Shown here: positions 8,691 to 19,400 of the stretch, piece after piece
Layout of the letters: each line of letters begins with the position of its first letter
Position numbering within the stretch: position 1 is the first letter of the stretch
Assembly: GCF_000767615.3 (NCBI RefSeq)
Contig: NZ_CP009553.3
Location: 2,604,001 to 2,668,000 of the forward strand
Length of the DNA: 64,000 bases
Origin: Pandoraea pnomenusa
GTDB lineage: Bacteria; Pseudomonadota; Gammaproteobacteria; Burkholderiales; Burkholderiaceae
Direction: 5' to 3'
The notes under the pieces: model-generated
The model's input: only the letters and a program-made list of their open reading frames with translations
Database searches by the model: none
What the model was told of the DNA's origin: nothing
Position numbers and translations under genes: made by a program

Positions 8691-9767
8691 CTATGCCGTG
8701 TCAGCCCGCAGGGGCTCGCTCGAGTCGCCGCGTCGTGGCGTGAGGGACGACGGTGGCGCAACGGCCACCCGCTCGCGCACGTCGGGCGATGCCAGACACG
8801 TTGCCACCGCTTCGAATCCCGGTGCCCCCGGATACGGCGCGACACGCACCGGCACGCTGTGATTGGCCGGACACAGCAAGATGGCTTCGTGCGGCCCGAC
8901 GGCCGTCAGATCCAGAATGGCGGACGAGCGCGTCATGATGAACAGGGGATGGGCGCGCGTCGCGCGGGCTTGTTGGCGCAAGTAGCGGATCAACGCTTCC
9001 TGAGTCGCTTGCGTCAGGTTCTGCTCGATCATGTCGATGACCAGCGCTCCGTTGCGCTCGGCCGTGAGCGAGGCGAGAAGCACGGTCAATGCGTCTGACG
9101 CGTGGGCGCCTTCGTCGCGGAGCCACGCCATCGCGCGATCGACCCTGTCCTGCCAGGCGGTGTCCTGCGACAGTGCGCCAAGGAGGGTGGCGCGGCATTC
9201 GCTCAGGCGGTCGAGCCCGAGAAAGATGCCGTTCGGCAATGCCTGTGCAAGGTGTATCGCGAGCCGGGTCTTGCCACTGCCAAGCGATCCGATCAGGTAG
9301 TTCAGCGCTCGAATGTCCTGCATTTCGAACCATTCGCCGCCCCACGGCCACGGTAACGCAAATGCCACGCTCGGCGCGGCTCGCTCGATGAGATGCCCCA
9401 ATTCGCCGGCGGCCGGCATCTTGCCCACCGCAAGTCCGGCGCGCAGGGTGCGCACGCGTTCGAGCCGCTGGAGTCGCTCCCGAATGTCCCGATCCAGCGC
9501 GTTTTCATGTGCCGAGAGCGCGCATGCGAGTGTCTGCGGATCGCCGCCAAGCACACGCGCCGCGTCGGCGAGACTCAGTCCAAGCGCGCGCAAGGCGACA
9601 ACCTCGGACGCACGTGCCATCGCGTCGACCCCGTAGATGCGATAGCCGGCCGGTGTCCGTCCGGGCGTGACGAGACGATGCTGCTCGTATAGTCGGAGCG
9701 CCTTGGTGGAGACGCCCAACCTCCGTGCGGCTTCGGACGCTGTCAATGGCCGAGAGGGTGTCTTCAT
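8691..9767 (-). CDS. MerR-type HTH fused to a P-loop ATPase domain
   Basis: This protein has 358 residues. Residues 8-75 are a MerR-family winged helix (LTASEAARRLGVSTKALRLYEQHRL and GYRIYGVDAMARASEVVALRALGLSL). A helical region to about 130 includes the dimer coil. The rest is not an effector domain of the usual kind but a nucleotide-binding fold: Walker A GSLGSGKT at 160-167 and a Walker B-like ALVIDMIE at 241-248. The ATPase part resembles small ABC-like or AAA-like domains in which the protein could act as a sensor of ATP or of a bound molecule. Start at 9767 is preferred to 9779 because GAGGT precedes it. The gene is divergent from the penicillin acylase gene, and could regulate it or itself. 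Confidence 0.8.
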   Translation of the reverse strand: MKTPSRPLTASEAARRLGVSTKALRLYEQHRLVTPGRTPAGYRIYGVDAMARASEVVALRALGLSLADAARVLGGDPQTLACALSAHENALDRDIRERLQRLERVRTLRAGLAVGKMPAAGELGHLIERAAPSVAFALPWPWGGEWFEMQDIRALNYLIGSLGSGKTRLAIHLAQALPNGIFLGLDRLSECRATLLGALSQDTAWQDRVDRAMAWLRDEGAHASDALTVLLASLTAERNGALVIDMIEQNLTQATQEALIRYLRQQARATRAHPLFIMTRSSAILDLTAVGPHEAILLCPANHSVPVRVAPYPGAPGFEAVATCLASPDVRERVAVAPPSSLTPRRGDSSEPLRADTA

Positions 9768-9876
9768 CGATGACCTCATGGTGTGAGCCAGGTTGACGCC
9801 ATCGTCAGGCCGGCCCTGGGGGACAGGTCAACCGCGAACCACCTTAGCGAACATATCAACGTCTGTCGAATTAATT

Positions 9877-9892
9877 AACCGACCGGTCGGTT
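9877..9892. promoter_or_regulatory. 16-bp palindrome, TetR-type operator candidate
   Basis: AACCGACCGGTCGGTT is a perfect 16-bp palindrome in the 177-bp gap between the divergent MerR-ATPase and penicillin acylase genes, 53 bases ahead of the acylase start. ACCGACCGGTCGGT-like sites are familiar as operators of TetR-family regulators. No TetR gene is present nearby, so a regulator encoded elsewhere would be needed. A TTAATTAA overlaps its left end. Confidence 0.5.
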
Positions 9893-9944
9893 TTGTCATG
9901 TTAGGCTGTCAGCGCTTCCCTCGATAACAATTACGGAGACGTTG

Positions 9945-12650
9945 ATGACTTTGATTTCTCGTTGGCCCGACGCGGTGAATTCGACCGGCATGCCTACCAT
10001 GAACAAGCGGGTTCTGGCGGGCGTGGCTGCCTCGCTGGTGAGCGTGACGCTGGTCATGCCGGTGACGGGCATGGCAGCAACCGGGGGAGGTGCCGCCGGC
10101 ACGACGGCGTCGTCGCCAGCGACGCAAAAGACGCCCGGTCGCGTGGAGGTGACGATCAAGCGCGACGAGTTTGGCGTACCCCACATCTACGCATCGACGA
10201 CCTACGCGCTGTTTTACGGTTACGGTTACGCGATCGCGCAGGACCGCCTGTTCCAGATGGAAATGGCGCGACGCAGCACGCAGGGCACCGTGGCCGAAGT
10301 GCTCGGCGAGAAGTTCGTCGATTTCGACAAGTCGATTCGCGGAAATTACTGGCCGGCGTCCATTCGCCGCCAACTGGCCGACCTGCCGCAACGCGAGCGC
10401 GACATTCTCGATGGCTATGCCGCGGGGATGAACGCGTGGATCGCACAGATTCGCGCGCAACCCGACAAGCGCATGCCCAAACAATTCAACGATTACGGGT
10501 TCCAGCCGCCGAACTGGGACGCGTTCGACGTGGCGATGGTTTTCGTCGGCACCATGGCCAATCGTTTTTCGGACGCGACGAGCGAGATCGACAATCTCGC
10601 GCTGGTCACCGCGCTCAAGGACAAGTACGGCGCCGAGAAGGGCATGGCCCTGTTCAACGAACTGAAGTGGATCAGCAATCCCGATTCCCCCTCTACGGTG
10701 CCGGCATCCGAGGGCGTGTATCCGGTGAAGGTCGGCCCGGAAAGCGGCGCGCCCATGCAGCCGCTTGCCCGCTATGATGGTCCGGCGCCGATGTTCGCGC
10801 GTCTGGCGCGCGGCAGCGACGGCGCCTTGCTGCATCAGGACGCGCAGACCAATGCCGCAACCATGCTGGCGCAATTTGCCGACGCCGGGCAGCCAGGTCT
10901 GGCAGGCTTTCCGACCACGAGCAACATGTGGATCGTCGGCAAGGCGAAGGCGCGCGACGCGCGCGCCATCATGCTCAACGGCCCGCAGTTCGGATGGTTC
11001 GCCCCCGCGTACACCTATGGCATCGGCCTGCACGGCGCGGGCTTCGATCTTGTCGGCAACACGCCGTTCGGATACCCCTGCATCCTGTTCGGCCATAACG
11101 GCAAGATCTCGTGGGGCTCGACGGCGGGCTTCGGCGACGACATCGACATCTATGCGGAAAAACTCGATCCGGCCAATCCCAACCGCTATTTCCACAACGG
11201 TCGATGGCACGACATGGAAAAGCGCGTGGAGATCATTCGCGTGAAGGGTGGGGCACCCGTGGTGCAGGAGGTCTTTCGCACGGTACACGGCATCGTCATG
11301 CAGCGCGACGCCAGGCGCCCGGTGGCCTACGCCAAGGCGCGCGCCTGGGACGGCCTGGAGGTTCAGTCGCTGCTTGCCTGGACGCATCAGGCGCAGGCGC
11401 ACGACTGGAAGTCCTGGACTGCGCAGGCGGCGCGTCATGCCCTGACGATCAACTGGTACTACGCCGACGTGGCGGGCAACATCGGTTACGTTCACACTGG
11501 CGCCTATCCGGCTCGCCGGCCGGGGCACGATCCGCGTTTGCCAGTGCCGGGCACGGGCGAGTGGGACTGGAAGGGATTGTTGCCGTTCTCGACGAATCCC
11601 AAGGTCTACAACCCCAAACAGGGCTGGATCGCCAACTGGAACAATTCGCCGCAGAAGGGCTACCCGGCGAGCGATCTGTTCGCCTTCGTCTGGGGCGGGG
11701 CCGATCGCGTGGTCGAGATCGACTCGCGCGTCGAGGCGCACGACAAGCTCGGCGTCGACGACATGTGGCAGATCCTGAAAGATACGAGCTCGGTCGATGT
11801 CAATCGGCGCCACTTCCTGCCGTTCATCGAACGCGCCACCGCAGGGCTGCCGGCGAGCGATGCGCGACGCCAGCTCGCCTTGCAACTGTCCGAATGGAAT
11901 GGCCTGAGCCTCGATCCGAAACACAAGGGCCACTACGATACGGCTGGCCCGGCCATCATGGATGCCTGGCTGAGCGCCATGCTCAGGCGCACGCTCGGAC
12001 AGGTGGTGCCCGCGCCTTATGACAAGTGGTTCCTCGCGAGCGGTTACGCCGCGCCGCAAGACGGGCCGACCGGATCGCTCAACATCGGCAACGGTAGCAA
12101 GGTGCTTTACGAAGCGCTGCTCGGCGAGCACGCCGGCGTGCCGCAGACGTTCGACATCTTCGGCGGCCAACGTCGTGACGACGTGGTGCTGGCGGCGCTC
12201 GACGACACGGTCGCCGCGCTCAGGGCGAAGCTCGGGCCCGACATGTCGGCCTGGCGCGCGCCGACCGTGCCGCTCACGTTCCGCGCCAACAACTTCTTCG
12301 GTGTGCCGCAGGCCAATGCCGACGAAGCCGTGCGCACGCCCGTCTACATGAATCGCGGCACCGAGAATGATTTGATCGTGTTCGGTCCGACCGGGGGGAA
12401 GCCAGGGAGCCAGGGCAAGCCCGGGAAGGGCGCCGTGACCCGGAGCGACGTGCTGGCGTACGACGTGGTGGCGCCGGGACAAAGTGGCTTCGTCGCGCCG
12501 GACGGCACACGCTCCCCCCACTACGCCGATCAGGTGGAGATGTACACGACGTTCGGGCGCAAGCCCCTGTGGCACGACGCCGATGACGTGAACCGGGCGG
12601 CCACGTCCGTCGAGCGCCTGCACATCGAGCGAGGGGCTTACGCGCAATGA
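9945..12650 (+). CDS. pga: Penicillin G acylase (Ntn hydrolase), secreted
   Basis: This 901-residue precursor of a periplasmic Ntn amidohydrolase is close to the length of penicillin G acylase precursors. After a long n-region the signal peptide reads [27 protein letters not shown]. The alpha chain follows ([17 protein letters not shown]). The beta chain begins at the nucleophile Ser326 in [20 protein letters not shown], which is very close to E. coli penicillin G acylase. [22 protein letters not shown] and [17 protein letters not shown] also match it. The Ser becomes the new N-terminus after autocatalytic removal of a spacer peptide. The native role is probably amide hydrolysis of phenylacetylated or similar compounds, or acyl-homoserine lactones; the sequence favours phenylacetyl-type over AHL acylases. 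Start ATG has GGAG six bases before it. A TetR-like palindrome lies in its promoter. Confidence 0.93.
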   Translation: MTLISRWPDAVNSTGMPTMNKRVLAGVAASLVSVTLVMPVTGMAATGGGAAGTTASSPATQKTPGRVEVTIKRDEFGVPHIYASTTYALFYGYGYAIAQDRLFQMEMARRSTQGTVAEVLGEKFVDFDKSIRGNYWPASIRRQLADLPQRERDILDGYAAGMNAWIAQIRAQPDKRMPKQFNDYGFQPPNWDAFDVAMVFVGTMANRFSDATSEIDNLALVTALKDKYGAEKGMALFNELKWISNPDSPSTVPASEGVYPVKVGPESGAPMQPLARYDGPAPMFARLARGSDGALLHQDAQTNAATMLAQFADAGQPGLAGFPTTSNMWIVGKAKARDARAIMLNGPQFGWFAPAYTYGIGLHGAGFDLVGNTPFGYPCILFGHNGKISWGSTAGFGDDIDIYAEKLDPANPNRYFHNGRWHDMEKRVEIIRVKGGAPVVQEVFRTVHGIVMQRDARRPVAYAKARAWDGLEVQSLLAWTHQAQAHDWKSWTAQAARHALTINWYYADVAGNIGYVHTGAYPARRPGHDPRLPVPGTGEWDWKGLLPFSTNPKVYNPKQGWIANWNNSPQKGYPASDLFAFVWGGADRVVEIDSRVEAHDKLGVDDMWQILKDTSSVDVNRRHFLPFIERATAGLPASDARRQLALQLSEWNGLSLDPKHKGHYDTAGPAIMDAWLSAMLRRTLGQVVPAPYDKWFLASGYAAPQDGPTGSLNIGNGSKVLYEALLGEHAGVPQTFDIFGGQRRDDVVLAALDDTVAALRAKLGPDMSAWRAPTVPLTFRANNFFGVPQANADEAVRTPVYMNRGTENDLIVFGPTGGKPGSQGKPGKGAVTRSDVLAYDVVAPGQSGFVAPDGTRSPHYADQVEMYTTFGRKPLWHDADDVNRAATSVERLHIERGAYAQ

Positions 12651-12655
12651 CCGGG

Positions 12656-12682
12656 CGCGGCGGCGGCAAGGGCGCCGCCGCG
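12656..12682. terminator. Perfect 10-bp hairpin after the acylase gene
   Basis: CGCGGCGGCG and CGCCGCCGCG form a 10-bp perfect stem with a 7-base loop, starting six bases after the acylase stop and lying between two convergent genes. No T-run follows on either strand, so it may act as a weak or Rho-assisted terminator for both directions. Confidence 0.4.
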
Positions 12683-12725
12683 ATCCGGCAAGCGTTCGGC
12701 AGTCCACGACGGGCAAGCTGGCCCG

Positions 12726-14086
12726 TCAGGCAAGCCCCGTCGCGCCCGCCAGCGCGCACATCGCCACCACGGCGAGCGGCGGGGCTTTCCACCGGACCAG
12801 CAGCGCGAACGCGACCGCCGCCACGGCGAAATCGGCGGCGCCATGCACGGCGCTCGTCCATACGGGCGAGTACAACGCCGAAGCCAGAATCCCGACCACG
12901 GCGGCATTCACGCCCGCGAGCATCGCGGCCGTCGACGCGCGCTGCCGCAATGCCTGCCAATGCGGCAGCGCGGCAACGACGAGCAACAGCCCGGGCAGGA
13001 AGATCGCCATCGTCGCGAGCGTGGCACCCAGCACGGAATGCGCGGGGCCGCCCGAGAGCCAGCCGAGATAGGCGGCAAACGTGAATAGTGGCCCGGGAAC
13101 GGCCTGCGCCGCACCGTAACCCGCGAGAAAGTCGTTCGGCGACACCCATCCCGTGGTCACCGTCTGCGCCTGGAGCAGCGGCAACACGACATGCCCGCCC
13201 CGAACACCAGCGCCCCGGAACGGTAAAACCCGTCGAAGATCGCGAGCATGCGCCCGCCCACGAACTGTTGCAGGGCCGGCAGCCCGGCCAGCAGGGCGCA
13301 GAAAAGCAGGAGCGCGCCAGCGCCGCTTGCTCGCGAGATGCGAAATTCGATCGTGGCGGGCAATGGCAGTGGCGCGGTCAGCTCGCGCGAGCGTAGCAAC
13401 CAGAGCCCCAGCAACGCCCCGAGGCCGATGACCATTAGTTGCGCGTAGACCGTTGTCGTCAGGGCGAGCACGACGAGGGCGGCCAGGGCGATGCCCGCCC
13501 GGCGCGTGTCGGGGCAGAGGCGTCGCGCCATATCCCAGACCGCTTGTGCCACGACGGCCACGGCGACGAGTTTGAGTCCATGCAACACGCCGTTGCCGAT
13601 GGGCCCGCCGAGATGCGGCGCCACGATCGCGAACGCGAGCAGCAGCAATACCGATGGCAGCGTGAATCCACACCACGCCGCGAGGCCACCCAGCCAGCCC
13701 GCGCGCAGCAACCCGATGGAGAAGCCGACCTGGCTGCTCGCCGGCCCCGGCAGGAACTGGCACAAACCGACCAGGTCGCCAAAGGCGGCATCGTCCAGCC
13801 AGCGGCGTCGTTCCACGAATTCACGGCGGAAGTAGCCGATGTGCGCGACCGGCCCGCCAAAGCTCGTCAGGCCGAGCGTGATGAAGACGCGCAAGACCTC
13901 CCAGGCGTGGCGCGTCCTGGCAGCCGGATCGCCGGCAACGGTTTCGATATTCGATTTCAAGGTGACCAACGCGTATTCGGCGGAAGACGAAATTCCGTAA
14001 GCATAGCCCTTGTGCAGTGACGTGGGCGTGAAGCCTTGCCGGCATGCCGGCTCACACGCGTTTGCCGCGGTTCCCGGGCAGGACAC
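12726..14086 (-). pseudogene. chrA: Chromate transporter ChrA, frameshifted
   Basis: Two minus-strand frames together make one ChrA (CHR family) transporter of about 430-450 residues. The first frame runs to 13157 and holds the N-terminal half (VFITLGLTSFGGPVAHIGYFRREFV, LCQFLPGPASSQVGF). The second holds the C-terminal half from GGHVVLPLL onward (NDFLAGYGAAQAVPGPLFTFAAYLG, IFLPGLLL). The switch falls at the conserved SGALVFGGGHVVLPLL segment, where the DNA near 13194-13201 is one base short (CCC G CCCC on the plus strand). All other family motifs are intact, so this is either a recent frameshift or a sequencing error in a GC run. The start is uncertain: no good Shine-Dalgarno site is seen and 14086 is only the upstream limit. 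Confidence 0.75.
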
Positions 14087-14230
14087 CTGATCCGTTTTCC
14101 CCTATATTGGTCCCTCCCGCGCCGATCCCCTTGAAGGATCGTGCGCGCGAAGCCCGAGCGCCCGGTTGCCGCGCGCCGGTGCGCATGTGGGGCAACAGAA
14201 CCGCAAGACATTCTCAGGAGCGATGAGCGC

Positions 14231-15970
14231 ATGACGGTGTCCGAATCCGCCGCGCGCGGGCGAGCCATCGGGCTCGGCAGTGCCGCGCGCGACCTTTACC
14301 GCGCGTTGTGGCGCCATGCGCGGGGCGTACGAAGTCACTTGCTGGGCGCCGCCGGCCTGCTGTCGCTCGCCCAGGTGTTGCGGCTTACGATGCCGTGGCT
14401 CGCGGCGCAGGCCATCAATGCGCTTCAGCAGGGCAACATGTCGACGGCGGGTCGTTGGATCGGCTATCTCGTCGGCATCTATCTGCTGTCGTGGCTGTTG
14501 CATGGCCCCGGGCGGATTCTCGAGCGCAACGTGGGCGTACGTGTGCGTGTGCGGCTCGCGGATCAACTGTATGCGCGCATCGCCGCCGCACCGCTGGCAT
14601 GGCGTGACGGCCGCCACTCCGGCGAGCTTCAGCATCGTGTGGTGCAGGCGAGCCGCGCGCTGTCCGACTTCGCGCAGAACCAGTTCGGCTATCTGCAAAG
14701 CGCATTCAACTTCGTCGGGCCGCTGATCGCGCTGGCTTTGCTCTCGCGCACGAGCGGTGCGATTGCGGTGACCGGCTATGTCGTCATCGCCGTCATCATT
14801 CTTCGATTCGACCGCGTGCTGATGCAACTCGCCCGTGCGGAGAACGATGCCGAGCGGCGATATGCCGCCGCGCTGCTCGACTTCGTCGGAAATGCGGGTA
14901 CCGTGATTGGCCTGCGTCTGCAGGCGGCATCGCGCAGGGTGCTTGGGCGCCGCATGGAGGCGGTCATGGCGCCGCTGCGGCGTACCGTCACGGTCAACGA
15001 GGGCAAGTGGTTCGCCGTCGACATCCTCGGCATGGGGCTGACCTGGATTCTCGTGATCGTCTACGTGCTGCAATCGCGTGAGCCGGGGCAGGCAGTCATG
15101 CTCGGCACCGTGTTCATGATCTATCAGTACGCGCAACAGGCCGCCACGGTCGTCGGGGCAATGGCGTCGAACTTCCAGAGTTTCGCGCGCATGCATACCG
15201 ACTACGGCAGCGCCGAACCGATCTGGGATGCGCCGGGCGATCCGGACGCCGCGGTGTCCGCCATCACGCCGGACTCGCCATGGGACACGCTGTCGCTGCG
15301 CGGCGTGACGTGGCGATACAGCGACGACGCGCGTGGCGGACTGCATGGCGTCGACCTGACGTTGCGCCGCGGTGCACGCGTCGCCCTTATCGGCCCCAGC
15401 GGCGGTGGAAAGAGCACTTTGCTGCGCACGCTGGCGGGCCTGTATCTCCCCCAGCACGGCACGCTGATGCGCGACGGCAAGGCGATCGACTTCGCGGCGT
15501 TGCGCGCGCTGGCCACCCTGATTCCGCAGGAGGCGGAAGTGTTCGAGGCGAGCGTTGAAGAAAACCTCACGTTCGGCGAGGCGGCCGATGCGAAGTCACT
15601 GCACGACGCCGTGCACGCCGGTGCTTTCGACGAGGTGCTCGCCGGCTTGCCGGACGGCCTCGCGAGCGCACTCAACGAGCGCGGCGGCAACCTCTCCGGC
15701 GGACAGCGGCAGCGGCTCGCGCTCGCGCGCGGCGCGCTGGCGGCGCAAGGCAGTTCGCTGCTGTTGCTCGACGAGCCGACGAGTGCCCTCGATCCCGCCG
15801 CTGAGGCCCGTGTGTTCGAGCGCATGTATGAGGCGTTTCCGAGCGCATGTATCGTGGCCTCGGTACACCGGCCGAGCCTTCTGTCGCGCTTCGACATCAT
15901 CGTGGTGATGGAGAGCGGGCGCGTCGTGGACGCCGGTCCCCGCGACGATGTGTTGTCGCGCCGCACATAG
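14231..15970 (+). CDS. ABC transporter, fused permease and ATPase (half-exporter)
   Basis: This protein has 579 residues. The N-terminal ~300 residues hold a type I exporter transmembrane domain with about six hydrophobic helices. The C-terminal ~230 residues hold the ATPase: Walker A GPSGGGKST, Q-loop in IPQEAEVFEASVEENLTFG, signature NLSGGQRQRLALARG, Walker B LLLLDEPTSALD and an H-loop in SVHRPSLL. It should work as a dimer in the inner membrane. Substrate cannot be deduced. AGGAG lies ten bases before the start. The gene stands alone; a 502-bp gap separates it from narG. Confidence 0.9.
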   Translation: MTVSESAARGRAIGLGSAARDLYRALWRHARGVRSHLLGAAGLLSLAQVLRLTMPWLAAQAINALQQGNMSTAGRWIGYLVGIYLLSWLLHGPGRILERNVGVRVRVRLADQLYARIAAAPLAWRDGRHSGELQHRVVQASRALSDFAQNQFGYLQSAFNFVGPLIALALLSRTSGAIAVTGYVVIAVIILRFDRVLMQLARAENDAERRYAAALLDFVGNAGTVIGLRLQAASRRVLGRRMEAVMAPLRRTVTVNEGKWFAVDILGMGLTWILVIVYVLQSREPGQAVMLGTVFMIYQYAQQAATVVGAMASNFQSFARMHTDYGSAEPIWDAPGDPDAAVSAITPDSPWDTLSLRGVTWRYSDDARGGLHGVDLTLRRGARVALIGPSGGGKSTLLRTLAGLYLPQHGTLMRDGKAIDFAALRALATLIPQEAEVFEASVEENLTFGEAADAKSLHDAVHAGAFDEVLAGLPDGLASALNERGGNLSGGQRQRLALARGALAAQGSSLLLLDEPTSALDPAAEARVFERMYEAFPSACIVASVHRPSLLSRFDIIVVMESGRVVDAGPRDDVLSRRT

Positions 15971-16472
15971 CACCGTAACCCGTTGCCGCGTGTGGCGATG
16001 TCCGCAAACGCGAAATTTCACGTCAGAAAAATACCGACGCCTTCAATTCAACGCTCGTATCGATCCAATGCATCGTGCGCAATAGGCATCGTCGTGAGTT
16101 GCACACGAATGCGTTGTGATTGTGCGGATATAGCGGTGCGAAATTGAAGACGGTGCGGCAGGTGCCCATGGGCGTGACGAGGCTCGCACGCCATGTCGCA
16201 ATACCTCCGAAAGCCAGGCGGGGCGGGGCTTTGCATACGTAGCAGTACGTGAAATATCGACACTTGTTGAGCAAGCGCAAACCTTCGGTTGGACGCGCTT
16301 TACATGACATTGGCGAAAGGCAATAATCGCTCCGTACTCGAAGACCCGACTGCGCAGTCGTTACCAAAAAAGTCAGCGGGAACCGCCCCCCGAAACATTG
16401 GAAACGTTGGCGTTCCTGCTTTCGCTCGCCCGCCGGTGCCCGCGTGTACCGGCCTAAAGCCAGGGAAACGCC
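15971..16472. other. nar upstream region without a clear gene
   Basis: No coding frame here is convincing; a 71-codon minus-strand frame (16048-16263) resembles nothing I know. The stretch is less GC-rich than its surroundings and should hold the nar promoter. A perfect ACGTA-N4-TACGT repeat lies at 16237-16250 and a weak FNR-like site with a -10-like hexamer at 16267-16306. Confidence 0.5.
16267..16306 (+). promoter_or_regulatory. Candidate FNR-type nar promoter
   Basis: TTGAGCAAGCGCAA (16267-16280) matches seven of the ten fixed positions of the FNR/Anr site TTGAT-N4-ATCAA. A -10-like TACATG follows at 16301-16306. This spacing would place the site centre near -40 of a start around 16313, the arrangement of an FNR-activated nar promoter. 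The site is degenerate, so this is a weak call. Confidence 0.35.
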
Positions 16473-19400
16473 ATGAGTCACTTCGTTGACCGCCTTCGTT
16501 TTTTCACTTCGTCGCGGCCGCAGTTCTCCGAGGGGCACGGTGCCACGACAGACGAAGACCGACGCTGGGAAGACGCTTATCGTCAACGTTGGCAATTCGA
16601 CAAGATCGTGCGCTCCACGCACGGCGTGAATTGCACCGGGTCCTGCTCCTGGAAGGTGTATGTCAAAGGGGGCATCGTCACCTGGGAAACTCAGCAGACC
16701 GACTATCCCCGCACCCGTCCCGACATGCCGAACCACGAGCCGCGTGGCTGCTCGCGCGGCGCGTCGTACTCGTGGTACCTCTACAGTGCCAACCGGCTCA
16801 AATACCCGCTCGTGCGCAGTGCGCTCGTGTCGCGCTGGCGCGAAGCGCGCAAGTCGCTCGCGCCGGTCGACGCGTGGGCATCGATCGTCCAGGACGACAC
16901 CGCACGCCGCGCGTATCAGGCGCGTCGCGGCCTGGGCGGATTCGTGCGCGCTTCCTGGGACGAGGTCAACGAGATCGTGGCGGCGGCGAACGTCTACACG
17001 GTCAAGCGTTACGGCCCCGACCGCGTCACCGGCTTTTCGCCGATTCCCGCCATGTCGATGGTGTCCTACGCCGCCGGGGCACGCTATCTCTCGCTCATCG
17101 GTGGCGTGTGCCTGAGCTTTTACGACTGGTATTGCGATTTGCCGCCGGCCTCGCCGCAAACCTGGGGCGAGCAGACGGACGTGCCCGAGTCGGCCGACTG
17201 GTACAACTCGACATTCATCGTGATGTGGGGCTCGAACGTGCCGCAAACGCGCACGCCTGACGCGCACTTCATGACGGAGGTGCGCTACAAGGGCACGAAG
17301 ATCGTGTCGATATTCCCGGACTATGCGGAAGGGGCGAAGTTCGGCGACCTGTGGCTGCATCCGAAGCAGGGCACCGACGCCGCGCTGGCGCTTGCGATGG
17401 GACACGTGATCCTCAACGAGTTCCACCTGGCCGGCAAGAGCGATTACTTCATCGACTACTGCCGTCGCTTCACCGACATGCCGTGCCTGGTGCGCATGGT
17501 GCCGCATGGCGACGGCTACGTGCCCGAGCGCCAGTTGCGCGCGGCTGACTTCGACGGCGCGCTGGGCCAGCCACACAACGCCGACTGGAAGACAGTCGTG
17601 ATCGACGACCTGAGCGGCGATTTCGTGGCGCCGGTCGGGTCGATCGGCTATCGCTGGTCGCAGGGCGACGCGCCGAACCAGGGCAAGTGGAACCTGCGCG
17701 AGGAGGGCCCGGACGGCCAGGCCATCAAGCCCAGGCTGTCGCTGGTCGAGGGCCACGATGAGGTCGTGCCCGTGCTGTTTCCGTACTTCGGCAATCAACC
17801 GCACGCGCACTTTACCTGCACGGCGCATGCATCGACACAGCGTCGCAATGTGGGCGTGCGTCGCGTGAAGACGAATGACGGGGAGGTGCTCGTCGCCACC
17901 GTCTACGATTTGTTCATCGCCAACTATGGGCTCGACCAGGGGCTGGGCGGCGAGCACATTGCGCACACCTACGACGACGATGTGCCGTATACGCCGGCGT
18001 GGCAGGAAGCGATTACCGGTGTGAAGCGCGAGGACGTGATTTCGGTCGCCCGCCAGTTCGCCGAGAATGCGCACAAGACGCAGGGCAAGTCGATGGTCAT
18101 CATCGGCGCCGGGATCAACCATTGGTTCCACATGGACATGTCGTACCGCGCCATCATCAACATGCTGGTGATGTGCGGATGCATCGGCAAGTCGGGCGGG
18201 GGCTGGTCGCATTACGTGGGGCAGGAGAAGCTGCGTCCGCAAACCGGCTGGACGCCGCTCGCATTCGGTCTGGACTGGCACCGCCCGCCGCGCCAGATGA
18301 ACGCGACATCGTACTTTTACGCCCATACGGATCAGTGGCGCTATGACAACAGCGACCCGTCCGGGCTGCTCTCGCCGCTGGCCGACAAGACGCCGTTCCA
18401 CGGCCGGCCCATCGACTACAACGTGCGCGCCGAGCGCATGGGGTGGCTGCCCACGGCGCCGCAGTTGCAGACCAATCCGCTCGACGTGGGCCGCTCGCTC
18501 CCCGACCCGGCGAACGCCGCTCAGCATGTGGCCAACGCGCTGAAGGACGGGTCGCTGCGCATGTCGTGTACCGATCCCGATCATCCCGACAACTTTCCTC
18601 GCAACCTGTTCGTATGGCGCTCGAACCTGCTGGGCTCATCGGGCAAGGGGCATGAGTACTTCCTGAAGCATTTGCTGGGCACCACACACGGCGTGCAGGG
18701 CGAGGACATCGGCAAGCAGCACGGTGCGCGCCCCGAGGAAGTGAAATGGCGCGACGAGGCGCCCAAGGGCAAGCTCGACCTGCTCGTGACGCTGGACTTC
18801 CGGATGTCGACGACCTGCATGTACTCCGACATCGTGCTGCCGACCGCCACGTGGTACGAGAAGGACGATCTGAATACGTCCGATATGCATCCGTTCATTC
18901 ACCCGTTGTCGGCCGCCGTCGATCCTGCGTGGCAGGCGCGTAGCGACTGGGACATCTTCAAGGGCATCGCCAGGCGCTTCTCGGAACTTTGCGAAGGTCA
19001 CCTGGGCGAGGAGACCGACGTCGTGCTCGCGCCGATCGCCCACGACGCGCCGGGCGAGTTGGCCCAACCGTATGACGTGAAGGACTGGGGCGCGGGGCAA
19101 TGCGAACCGGTGCCGGGCAAGACCGCCCAGGGCGTGGTGGTCGTCAAGCGCGACTATCCGAACACGTACAAGAAGTTCACCTCGCTCGGGCCGCTGATGG
19201 ACAAGATCGGCAACGGCGGCAAGGGGATCAACTGGCAGACCCACGAAGAGGTCGACCTGCTGGGACAACTCAACTACAAGGTGGAAGCGCCGGGGGTGTC
19301 GCAGGGGCGTCCGCGTATCGATTCGGCGCTCGATGCGGCTGAGGTCATCCTTACGCTCGCGCCCGAAACCAACGGCGAGGTCGCCGTACGTGCGTGGCAG

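Noticed and set aside
12656..12682. Hairpin as a strong intrinsic terminator
   Set aside because: The stem is perfect but lacks a T-run on either strand; kept only as a weak terminator.
9909..12716. Long open frame (935 codons) opposite the penicillin acylase gene
   Set aside because: Arg/His/Val-rich translation without motifs; it mirrors the GC-rich acylase codons and has no ribosome site.
16048..16263. 71-codon minus-strand frame in the narG upstream gap
   Set aside because: No recognised pattern and no ribosome site; the gap is better read as promoter.
16023..18584. 853-codon frame opposite narG and its upstream region
   Set aside because: Composition typical of an antisense shadow; narG is certain on the other strand.
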